Positions 12,201 through 24,500 of a stretch of 64,000 bases of DNA are shown here, one piece after another. Position numbers and translations under genes: made by a program. The DNA is from Ptychodera flava. Its lineage: Eukaryota > Hemichordata > Enteropneusta > Ptychoderidae. The notes under the pieces were generated by a model. That model was given only the letters and a program-made list of their open reading frames with translations, was not told the DNA's origin and did no database searches. Position 1 is the stretch's first letter. Each line of letters begins with the position of its first letter. Where the stretch lies: NCBI RefSeq assembly GCF_041260155.1, contig NC_091932.1:10396304-10460303 (forward strand). The letters run 5' to 3'.

Positions 12201-15200
12201 ACACATTGTTATTAGATTGATTGCTCTCAATATTGGACAACATCTGCTATTACAGGTAAACTTACTCATATGTCAACATATCAGAAAGAGTCTCAGTTTT
12301 TTCCTGCTATACAATCTTTCCACCCCAAAGTCTCTGTGAGTGGAGCCAATCACACCATTAACAATCACCAGGGTGACAACAAATTGGATAATGTATTTGT
12401 TTTTGTGGAGTTGATGGCTGAACATTTTAAGTTTGCAAAACAGCCTGTCAGAAATATCATAATGATACTTTCTCTTTCTGTACAAACATGTTTTTATCCC
12501 GTGTAGTTGATAAAACCATCATAAACCGTTTACTCCATCTGTCGTAACCTTACTGTGTGTAATTGTACATCCACAATGAGTAAGCTATAGGGATGTAACA
12601 AATAGTGAAAGCTTTGATATTTGAATTTTGTGATTAATGAATTTCATCGTTTTCTCCATCTTCAGGCACTGAATAAATTGTTGTCACTGGCATCTGCAGC
12701 AGCTCAGCAGAAGTTTCAAAGTAACAGTTGGTCAAATATGCTGCTATCTACAAGTGGGGTAAGTAGGTTGTGTTGTGTTATTCCTCAAGGATGCAGTTCC
12801 GGTCTACCCGCCTCTTCTAGTTTATGGTCAATAAAATAATAATTTACATGTAAAAGAGTTCAGCTTCTGTATGATGATACAGTCCATCTGCTTGGTATTG
12901 AAGTCTTTACAATACACAATTCCAACATTTCGATATCAAGTTTACATCTTATAAGAAAGCTCTTTTCTGTGTCTTTGTCTTTTTTCAGTTCCTCAAGTCA
13001 GTGGCTACTGTTTCTGGGAAGGACCTTAAGACACTTCTTGACCAGTGGGTTTATCAAGGTGGATGTGTACGTTTCCATGGAAACTTCATCTTCAACAGGA
13101 AGAGGAACATAGTTGAACTAGAACTCAAACAAGATCTTTCAAGCAGTGGTGTTATGAAATATGTGGTATGTCACGTCAACAACACAGTTTTACTTACACC
13201 ATTCCATAGCAGAAAATGTCTGTAAATATCACAGTCATTGTTGTAATTACAGTGCTAATAGTAATACACAGTAGCTTTTGGTTGTGCAGACTTTTCTTGA
13301 CATCTGCAATCACACTAAATCTTCACCAGCAAAATTCTAAGATGTACCTGTTTTATCATAGGATGTAAAAACAGATATTTGCACATATCGGTAGAAGGCA
13401 TGCAGCCCTACATTTGTAGTCATAGAATGTCAACATAATCTTCAAAGAGTCACCCCTATTCAATGCAGCGTACAATTTGCAAATTCTTTCAATCTCCTAT
13501 GATATTGCTATGCTTTCTTTGATGCAGGGACCTCTACAAGTCACAATCCAAGAATTGGATGGTTCATTTAACCATAATGTGCAAATAGAAGAAAACAACA
13601 CCAAACATGAAATGACATGTCATTCCAAGAGTAGAAGGTAATCATACATGTTGTCTGTAACATCCATATGTCTTGAAAGTCATTAGTCAAGAAAGGTCAT
13701 GTGACAAAATAATTGCCAATGGACTGAGGACAAGTGACATATCAGAATAACTGAACCTGTTCAATGGAAGATGGCTGAGGATGGTATTTTTTGCTGCAGT
13801 GTGAAAAAAACTGATACAATGATATGCACTAGCCGTACGCTTATACAATTGTATGTCATAAAATAAGAATTTCTAATTCCTTTATTATCTAAAATCACAG
13901 GAGCAACTTCAAGAAAGATTGTAGCCTCTAGTTAATTAAGCCAGTTGGTTATAAAATCATTTCTCTGTGTGCAAATTCAAATGTAAAATCAGACCTGAAT
14001 GTAAAATCACATCATTTTGATTTCAGACATAAAAAGAAGAAAATACCATTAGCTAATGGTGAGGAAGTAGACATGGATCTCAGTGCTATGGAGTAAGTAG
14101 ACATGTTAAAATATTCATAAAGGATTGATGCAAAATATAATTACTAGTGGCTCTGCTGATGATGATGTCAGTATTTAAGAGTGTCTTTTTGGCTTCCATT
14201 TTGTCCTTCTTTGAAAAAATACTCACAGTTTGTAATGCAGTGTGGGGAGCTGTCATCTTTGATTCTGAAATTCCCAACAAACCTCCCTGTGTTGCCCTGT
14301 CAATCATTTTTACACAAAAAAGCATAAAATGGTGAGACAGGAGAAGTTCACCTATTTAAAATATTATGAAAATGTCCATTTTACAATGGTTCACAGTGAT
14401 TTATATCTACCTTCAACACATTTATTCACAGCATGTATAATGCTTGTGTTGCATTTTTTTTTAAATATATGTATAGTAATATGGACAAAATAATTTGTGT
14501 TCATGTACATTTCAGTGCTGATTCTCCAGTACTATGGATTCGTATTGATCCAGAGATGACTACAATAAGACGTGTTACTTTTGAACAGCCTGATTATCAA
14601 TGGCAATACCAACTGAAATATGAAAGAGACGTGGTGGCTCAGTGTGAGGTATGTCAGTTTTCAACACCCTGTTTATCTACAGCTATGTTGATGGGTTCTC
14701 CACCAGTTACTGCTATCAGGTTTGACAGCTTGTCCAGTGTTCATCTAGACTGGGGGATGGGGGATTCCCCTCCCCCTGTTGACATGTTAGCACCCCCTAG
14801 TAATTTGTCAAGAGGGGACCACCCTCCCATGAAATGGTGCCAGTAACACCTAAGTTAGAGATACAAGTAGAACAAATGAACTGGTGAAATCCCCCCCCCC
14901 CCCCCCAATATTTCTGGTAAAGGGGGAAAATCCCCCCTGTTGATGCCATCCTGGCTGAAACACTGCTTGTCGTAACTTTGATTAAAAGCTTCAAAGTGTT
15001 CCAACCAGTAACAACAATTCAGAGTTTTAAAGCTCACAAGGATTTGTCAGGTTTTAAAGAAGTTAAATACTTCATACAACCAGACATGATGTCTGTATGC
15101 TGGCACTTGCTGATTAAAACAAAGAAAAAATATAAATTATTTCCCACCTTCATGAATGCAAAGTGAATGTCATAATATACATCCAGCAGTATGGAGTTAA

Positions 15201-18200
15201 ACTTTGACAACTGATGTGAATTTTTTTGTTTTGACAGGTACATTATAAATTTAAGTTATTTAGGAGTGCCTGTTTGATAATCATACAAAATTGACCACAG
15301 GTATCTGATAATATTTGCATATTCTATATTCCAGGCCATAATAGCTCTGGAAAATTTTCCCAGTCTAGCAACAAGAACTGTTCTGTCAGATATCTTGGAA
15401 TATGAACAGTGTTTTTACAAAGTTAGGATGCAAGCAGCACACTGCCTGGCAAAGGTCAGTATTTATTATCAACATATCATTAATAAAGGTGATAAATCAA
15501 AGGGTCCATAAATGAAAAATTCTTTGTCAGTGTTCAAAGATTCAGTCAATGAACAGACTTCAGATTTTTTAGTCCCCGCGGATGAAGTCCGGCAGGGACT
15601 TATAGATTGGGTCCCGTCCGTCCGTCCGTCAGTCCGCAGCCATTTCTCAGACACTGCTACACAAATTTTGTTCAAACTTGACACAAAGGCATAGCACTAT
15701 GACCTACAGATGCAAATCGATTTATTTTGCGATACGATCCAATATGGCCGCAAGGTGGCCATATTTTTGCGATTTTTCATGTCTTTGAACCATAACTCAA
15801 ACATCCTTGAACCGATTCTGTTCAAACTTGGCACAAAGGCATAACACTATGGCCTACATATGCATGTTGAATTATATTGCGATACAATCCAATATGGGCA
15901 TGAGGCGGCCATTTTGTTTGCAATTTTTCATGTCTTTGAACCATAACTCAAACATCCTTGAACAGATTCTTTCAAACTTGGCACAAAGGCATAACACTAT
16001 GGCCAACATATGCCTCTCAAATTATGTTGCGATACAATCCAATATGGGCGTGAGACGGCCATTTTGTTTGCGATTTTTCATGTCTTTGAACCATAACTCA
16101 AACATTCTTGAACCGATTCTGTTCAAACTTGGCACAAAGGCATAACACTATGGCCTACATATGCATGTAGAATTATATTGCGATACAATCCAAAAGGGCG
16201 TGAGACGGCCATTTTGTTTGCGATTTTTCATGTCTTTGAACCATAACTCAAACATCCTTGAACCGATTCTGTTCAAACTTGGCACAAAGGCATAACACTA
16301 TGGCCTACATATGCATGTTGCATTATATTGCGATACGATCCAATATGGGCATGAGGCGGCCATTTTGTTGCAATTTTTTCATGTCTTTGAACCATAACTC
16401 AAACATCCCTGAACCAATGTTGTTCAGACATGGTACAAAGGCAAAGCACTATGGCATACATATGCATGTATCAATTAAGCTTGCGATAGGATCCAATATG
16501 GCTGCAGAACTGCCATTTTGTTGGAATTTTGCATGTCTTTGAATCGTAATTCAAAGGTCATTATACCCATTTTGTCCAAACTTGGCACAAAGATCAAGCA
16601 CTATGGCATACATATACATGTCAATTTACTTCGTGACATGTTCCAATATGGCTGCCAGATTGTCATTTTTTGCTCACGTGTTCACACACGTGAGCATATG
16701 GTTTAGCCATGTCTGTCTGTGTGTGTGTCTGTGTGTCTGTGTGTGTGTCCGTGTGTCTGTATCCCCATTATCTCAAAAACGGCTGAACGTATTTCAGTCA
16801 AATTTGGTAGACATCTTCAGAATTTAAATGGCTAGAACTGAAAAGGTTTTGGTGGGCGTGGCTTGCATACTTTTTAATTTGCATAATTAATGATTTTAGA
16901 GAAAACAGATATACATTAAAACAACTGCACACAATTTGATGAGATTTGCTACAAATGTTGATCACACCAAGATATATCAGCAGTGGGAACCATTAAGGGG
17001 TGACGTGAAAGATAGTTGCTAATTTGCATATTTAATGAACTTTCCTAATTAGGGATATATATCTGATTTGACACGATCAAAATTGACCAAACTTGCTAGT
17101 GTATTGAAGATACTATGATACAATATTATTGAAAGTCATTTAGCATTTTCTCTTCAGGTAATTCCTAATTTGCATATTTAATGAACTTTCCTAATTAGGG
17201 ATATATATCTGATTTGACACCATCAAAATTGACCAAACTTGCTACATGTATTGAAGATACTATGATACAATATTATTGAAAGTCATTTAGCATTTTCTCT
17301 TCAGACAATTCCTATTTTGCATATTTAATGAACTTTGTTAATTAGGGATATATATCTGAATTGACTGACCAAAGTTGACAAAACTTGCTACATGTATTGG
17401 AGATATTATAATATAACATTATTGAAAATCATAAAGCATTTTTACTTCAGCCATTCCTAATTTACATATTTGATGAACTTTGCTAATTAGGGATGTGCAT
17501 CTGAATTGACTTGACCAAAATTTATGAAACTTGCTATATACAATAAAGACACTATGATACAACATTATTGAAAGTCATTTAACAGTTTTACTTCAGCCAA
17601 TTCAGAATTTGCATATTTAATGAACTTTCCTAATTAGGGATATATATCTGAATTAACTTGATTGTAGTGTTTGAAACTTGCTGTATACATCAAAGATACT
17701 GTGATATAACATTATTGAAAGTCAAAAGACAATTTTACTTCGGCCAATTCCTAATTTGCATATTAAATGACTTTTCATAATTAGGGATATATATCTGAAT
17801 TGACTTGATCAAAATTAATGAAACTTGCTATGTACATTAAACTATAATACAATATTATTGTAAGTTAGTAAACATTTTTCCTTCTGCCAATTCCTAATTT
17901 ACATATTTAATGAACTTTGCTAATTAGGGATATATATCTGAATTGACTGGACCAAAGTTAAAGATACTATGATACAACATTATTGAAAGTCATTAAGCAT
18001 TTTTTCTTCAGCCAATTCCTAATTTTCATTTTCAATGATATTTTCTAATTGGGGATATATACTGGGATTTACTTGATCAAAGTTGGCAAAACATGCTGTG
18101 TACATTAATGATTATGCCAGGTTAAAACAATATTGAAGGTCATTTCACATTTTCATGTCAGCTAATTTATAATTTGCATATCTAATGAGCTTTCACAGTT

Positions 18201-21200
18201 TGGCATATATGGCTTGAAGGACTTGGCTAAAGGTAATTACACTTGCTTTATAAAGTGGTGGTACAATGACAGCAGTCAAAGAAGGTATTTGTATTCTAGC
18301 TAATTACGTATTTGTATACTTCATGATCTTTTAGAATTAATCGGCGGTGAATATTGTTCATTATGTTGATCGTAATACTTTCAATGAAGTTGCAAACATG
18401 TGCCAAAGGTTCAAATTTACACATAACTGCAATAATAATGAAACACGTGAGCATTTTCAGTTCATATCTGCTTGCTCACGTGTTTACACACGTGGGCATA
18501 TGTCGCAGCGATGTCTGTCTGTCTGTCTGTCAGTCCGATGTCTCAAAAACGGCTTATCAGATCAGAATCAAATCTGGTGCATAGATTCAGTAAAGCAAAT
18601 GGCAAGAACTGATTATTTTTGGTGGGCGCGGCTTGCATACTTTTTGCTCATTTGCATAATTAGTGATTTTAGAAAAAATGGATATACATTAAGAATGACT
18701 ACACACAATTTGATGAGATTTGCTACAAATGTTGATCACACCAAGATATATCAGCAGTGGGAACCATTAAGGGATGACATGAAAGATAGTTGCTAATTTG
18801 CATATTAAATGAATTTTCCTAATAAGGGATATATGTCTGATTTGACTCGATCAAATCGACCAAACTTGGTATGTATATTAAAGATACTATGATTTAACAT
18901 TATTGAAAGTCATTAAGCGTTTTAACTGCAGCCAATTCCTAATTTACATATTTAATGAACTTTGCTAATTAGGGATATATATTTGAATAGACTGGACCCA
19001 AGTTGATGAATCTTTCTACATGTATTGAAGCTACTATGATACAACATTTTTTGAAAGTCATTAAGCATTTTTCCTTCAGCCAATTTCAATTTGCATATTT
19101 AATAAACTTTCCCGATTAGGGATATATATCTGAATTAAATGGATTGTAGTTGTTGAAACTTGCTATATACATCAAAGATACTGTGATATAACATTATTGA
19201 AAGTCAAAAGACATATTTTTACTTCAGCCAATTCCTAATTTGCATATTAAATGAATTTTCATAATTTGGGATATTTATCTGTATTGACTTGATGAAACTT
19301 GCTATGTACATTAAAGACAGTCATTAAAGGCCAGGGCTGGGTATAAATAGCAAGCTGCCCCTGTTGGAGTTAGTTCATGCAAAGCGTGGCTTGGGTAGCG
19401 TCACGCTCGATCGCTCCGTAAAAACCATGCCAAAATGGTCACAGGCGAAGAAACGTAGGCGTCCATGCACATGTACCCAACTATGAATGTCTAGTGATTG
19501 AATATGTAGATAAAATTTTATGATTTGAGCATAAATAAAGCTGATTTTGGTCGATGAATGTATTTCTCTTTGTCTTCAACTTGCGTGGCAAGCGGCCACA
19601 ACAAAGGTCTGCAAGCTGTCAATCAAAAAATGACGCGCTACAGGTGTGAATCGGTAAACGTTTGCGATGTCAACATGTCAGATACGCACAGCCATGTAAT
19701 TAGATGGGGCGACCGCAGTGCAGAGCCGCATGCACAGGCACTCTTTAGCTGGGTAGTCTGCTAAATAGATCGATTTTCAGCTCAATCTATAGATCCCGTA
19801 GTCGATATGCCCACCTATTAAAACACCCATTTAGATTGCAGTGCCGGCATGTCGACTACGGGATCGATAGATCGAGCCGAAAAGCGAGCAGACTACCCAG
19901 CTCGAGCCCATGTGACTGCTAGTATGCCACCCAAGCCATAGCTCGTTCTCGCGTAGACGTCGTACACGCCGCTATTTCCGACCGTTTCTTCCACATTTAA
20001 AGTTCAGATTCAAGTTCTTTTAGATTTTTCTGTCGTGAAAAGTATTATTATTATCGTCTTGCTGTTTTAAAAGATTTTTGATGACCTAAACGACATCGTG
20101 TGTTGCTCCATTGTCATGGAATCTGATGTCAAGGAAAGGCGGTGACTTTTTTCAAGTTGAATAAAATGTCCTTCCTGGTTGCGTCAGTCAATTAATAGAA
20201 ATACTCTTGTTCACAATTGATTAAACCATAGACAGTGGACTGTCTCGATTCTCCCGTCTATGATTCGATATTAACTGACTCATTCTTTCTCTTCTTTGTC
20301 GATCGATGAAAGTATTTTCATCTTCAATACTCAGTCCTAATTTGACAGATGTAATATCCAAACCTATAATGTCATTTATTTCAGACCAATGTACAAAAAC
20401 TTGGTCCGTTCGCCAAAGTACATATCTGACGAGATGTTTTGCGACACAGTGAATAAACATATTCGATGAACAGCCGTACTCTATGCATTAGGGGGATATT
20501 CATGTTGCAGTCTCCTCGGAAAAAAACAGGGGATGTTTAGGCGATAATAAAGGCGATGACTCAGTTGAATAAAAAAACTTTTCGGACATCATATTTTTAT
20601 CTAAGCGTACATTTATCGGTTTGATGTGCGACCGTACGCAGATCGTTCATATTCTCCATAAAACTAGTCAAAACAATTCTGCGACAATGGTGGCGTCTCT
20701 TCGTGAACGTCCTTGAACCCATAGCCGCGACCATTATCTTTTTATGTGTTCGTGGTTGATGATCGGTAGAATTAATGTATCAAAATTTGAAGACACACAT
20801 TATTGAATCCTGTGATTGTTAGGAAATTGACGGTGTGTAGGGACGGTCACAGTCAACGGACCAAGGGAGCATCAGCAGTACGCAGTACATTGCATGCTTT
20901 CTGAGAATGAACGGCGTGTTTCCATAGCTACCATGCGAAATCCGGCTTTGACCAATGTTCCTGTCCTGTTTCGGAGGATAATTTTCGAGCTACGTATATC
21001 TACTGTTGAGGTTCAGATAGCCGAATCTTTCATGTTCGAAAGGCTTATCGATGTACAGAAAATACTAAACTTTTGTTATTAGTTAAACGTTTACATGTAC
21101 ATAACTCACAGCACACGGGGCAAAGCCAAATTACTTACCAGGTTGGAAAATTTCAGCGAGTCGCTCTCACCAGCGGTCGCGAGGAAAAAATACGTCGGTA

Positions 21201-21471
21201 TATCATTGATGCGCCATGTTTATCGTTGTTGTTTGTACGACTAGTTTGAAAGTCATAGACTTTCTTAACGGTGAAATTCATATTGCCATTCAATATTTTA
21301 CGCACTAAGTCACCTGTGCATTTAAATACGTCCATTCGGAAGCAGAAACGTTTACAGATTTTCGATGGTGATAACTAGCTCCAGGCCGTGACATGTCTCC
21401 AGTTACGAAGTTTACCCGATCGTGCACCGTTAAATAAATGTCGGCAAAGTAAAACATCAAATGGCTAGACT

Positions 21472-21539
<68 letters not shown>

Positions 21540-24500
21540 GGTTTATGCAGTCGCGAACTTATCATGGTCTTTAGGATGGATGGATACATTTGCGCTGCAC
21601 AGATATCGAAAATGTACAGATACTTTCCCGAACTTTGACTAATTTTAGAACAAGAGTAGAACAAAACCAAAAGTGTTGAAGTAACTCTTCAGATGTTTGA
21701 TTCGCAAGTTTGCTAAAGATAGATTATACTTACAGAAAATAGTCGCTGTAGTCTTCTGTTCAAAGAAATATGTTCTTCAACATCACGTTTCTTATGATCG
21801 GTGATTTTACATTTTATTTTTTCTCTCAACAAGGTTATAGATTAATGCACCACGGTATTAATTTACGATTAATTCAACGATTTCAGACCGTAATTATTTT
21901 TTTAGTGAGAGGGCTTTTAGTAGTTCTGAAGACGAAACGATCAGAAATAGCAGAGTATCTTGGCAATGGCACGACGTCTACGCTGTTGTTTAGCTGAAAT
22001 GATTGTACATGTACAGTTGAAGCCCGGGCCCCCGGGTAAGCCTAATTCGGAACATAATGTCGTTAGTTGCAGCGGCGTGGTGCTGTACCTTTGTCATTAC
22101 AGTTGAAGTTCACCTGTTATTGCTACAAGCAGCGCACGCTTCGCGAAACGTACAACGCGTTGTTTCTCAGTGTACTGGTCTCGCCGTTATATTCAGTTAC
22201 ATATAATCTGTTATTTGCATGTCAACACATTGGCCTGTTTACAACCTCCTGTGCATACTAATCGTGACCGTAATTTACAAAGACATAAACATTCGATCCC
22301 GCCCGTGAATGTCAAAGGTGAACGGCATTAACTTGATCCCGGGTATCAAGTCCCTGGCCTTTAAGCATTTTTGCTTCAGCCAATTCCTAATGTGTGTATT
22401 TAATTAACGTTCTTAAGTAGGGATATATACTTGGATTTATTTGACCAAAGTTGACAAAACTTGCTACTTTTATTGCATATACCATGATACAACATTATTG
22501 AAAATCATTAAGCATTTTTACTTAAGCCAATTCCTAATTTACATATTTAATGAACTTTGCTTATTAGGGATATATACTGGGATTTACTTGATCAAAGTTG
22601 GCAAAACATGCTATGTACATTGATGATTATAACGGGTTAAAACAATATCAAAAGTCATTTCACATTTCCTGTCAGCTCATTTATAATTTGCATGTCTAAT
22701 GAGCTTTCACAGCTTGGCATATATGGCTTGAAGGACTTGGCCAATGGTAATTACACTTGCTATATAAAGTGGAGATACAATGACAGCAGTCAAAGAAATT
22801 TAATATTTTTATTTCAGCTTATTACATATTTGTATACTTTATGACCTAATCAGCAGTGATTATTGTTCATTATGTTGATTATAATTCTTTCAATGAAGTT
22901 GTAAACATGTGGCAAAGGTTCAATTTTACACAACTGCAATATATAATGAAACACGTGAGCATTTCAGTTCACATCTGGTTCCCCAATATTGCTGCCAGAT
23001 GGTCATTTTGGATTTCTTGATGTCTTTGAGGCTTAATCATATTCAAATATTCCTTATCCAATGTTGTTGAGACTTGGTACAAAGATAAAGTACATTGTAC
23101 TATTGCATACATATGCATGTCTACTAATTTTGTGCTATGATCCATATGGTCAATAGACAGCCATTTGATTTCAATTTGGTGTGAATTTTTTATGTCTTTG
23201 AAACATAAACATAGGTCACTGTCCTTCGATGGACTGATTTTGTTTAAACGTGATATGGCTGCATTCTTGTGCACATTAATTTGTTTGATTATATGATCCG
23301 AAATGGCTGATTACAACAACATACCCGATCCCATACCATTTCTAAAATTCCACCAAACCATGTGTATAGTTTGTGCCATCATGACACTAGAGGCAGTGAG
23401 GGCATCGTTATGTGTGATGTAATCAAAAGTTCCTTCAATGGTCATTACTGGCAGAGATGGGTCAATTTTATTGAACGTTCCTCAGATTACTTTATTATGG
23501 AAGTCACAGGCCTGATGCACACGTTGCATCAATGTCATTCCACAGCTACCTAGACCACAGCTACGTAGACACAAAGATTATAACAAAATGGACATGCGGG
23601 GACTGTGTCATCAATGATGACTTGTTTATCAATGAATCGATCAGTGAATTGTGGAGCTTTCTGTGTCAATGACTGCATTTCATGTATTTATTTCTGAAAA
23701 AGTGTATGAAACTATTACAGAGGGTATGCCTGACAAAACCAATGAATGGAGGGATCCCACCGTGGAAGAGGATATTGTCAATTGATAAGCCAATGAATAA
23801 TATCAAAGTATATAAAGGATCTAAGATATATCATGCCAATATTGATGACTTCATCAATGAATTATGCATAAATCTGTGTGAGCAGGTCATTGAATGGATG
23901 ATTTTCAATCCAAGAATTAATTTGAAACTATTGAGAATGGCACTGATTATGTCAGATCAATATTTTCAGTAGTGGTTGTTCTCTAATTTTTGTCCATGCT
24001 TAGGTGGACTTCTCATTTTTCGTTTCAAATTCATGTGTTCTCTTTTAGGTTGCCAATGAAATGTCAGCCACCTGGACTGGGCACACCGCCATGATGGCCA
24101 TGTTTCGAAAAATGTTTGGATCTTATTCATGTCCGAACATCGTCAGAAGAAATAACTTTTCAAATCTGCAAGGATACTTTATCCAAAAGGTCAGCATGAA
24201 AATAGAACATTTCATGGATAGACTAAAAAAGTTTTGTTGTTTTGCTGATGATGTATCTTTTGTTGATTGAAAATAGAAAATCAAAGCGCAGTTTTTTGAT
24301 GTGGATACAAAGGAGAGTTATTGGCCATTCTGTCCCATTATAAACTCACAAGAGTGACAGTTCATGTACAACTACAAAGTAGCTGTTTGTACATTGATGA
24401 AGGAAAGACAGCAGAGTCTGTGGAGGAAGCAATTTGTAGTTATTGACTTAACATTGCTGTGAATATTAGAACACAGCGTAGTTTGCTACTTTTCTAACTA

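Larger units (their letters stand above)
19328..22360. mobile_element. 3.03-kb TTAA-flanked DNA element inserted in the 145-bp array
   Basis: TTAA target duplications (19324-19327 and 22361-22364) bound terminal repeats AGGCCAGGG and CCCTGGCCT. Removing the element and one TTAA restores GTCATTAAGCATTTTT, the sequence of neighbouring array units, which proves insertion. The right end has a near-perfect palindrome, ACTTGATCCCGGGTATCAAGT. Inside are a long hairpin (19748-19902) and a (GA)n tract. The longest frames (for example 20460-20221 minus and 20894-21082 plus) do not resemble a transposase. The TTAA preference suggests piggyBac-type mobilisation, but these ends are not the usual CCCTT type. 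Confidence 0.85.
18474..22960 (+). repeat. Hairpin-headed repeat element, copy B, interrupted by a TTAA element
   Basis: Copy B has the same head (GCTCACGTGTTTACACACGTGGGC, 18474-18497), the same (TGTC)n, AAAACGGCT and GGCTTGCATAC blocks, and the 145-bp array from about 18796. It is split at 19323/22365 by a 3.03-kb insertion; the array resumes exactly in register (GTCATTAAGCATTTTT). The tail AACACGTGAGCATTTCAG is at about 22952. Copies A and B lie head to tail. Confidence 0.78.

Noticed and set aside
15807-16542. Plus-strand frames with repeated peptides ([17 protein letters not shown]...)
   Set aside because: They arise from the 150-bp tandem array, whose period is a multiple of three in several units. 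There is no start context, splice signal or protein family.
15568-16670. Regular spacing suggested a CRISPR-like array
   Set aside because: Units are about 150 bp, contiguous and diverged, without short repeats separated by unique spacers, and the DNA is clearly animal nuclear sequence.
18347-18796. 149-residue frame in TAF2 intron 17
   Set aside because: It runs across the head of a hairpin-headed repeat copy; the equivalent region of other copies is not open.
21305-21670. 121-residue minus-strand frame with a poly-Ser-Leu run
   Set aside because: Produced by the (GA)n tract inside the TTAA element.
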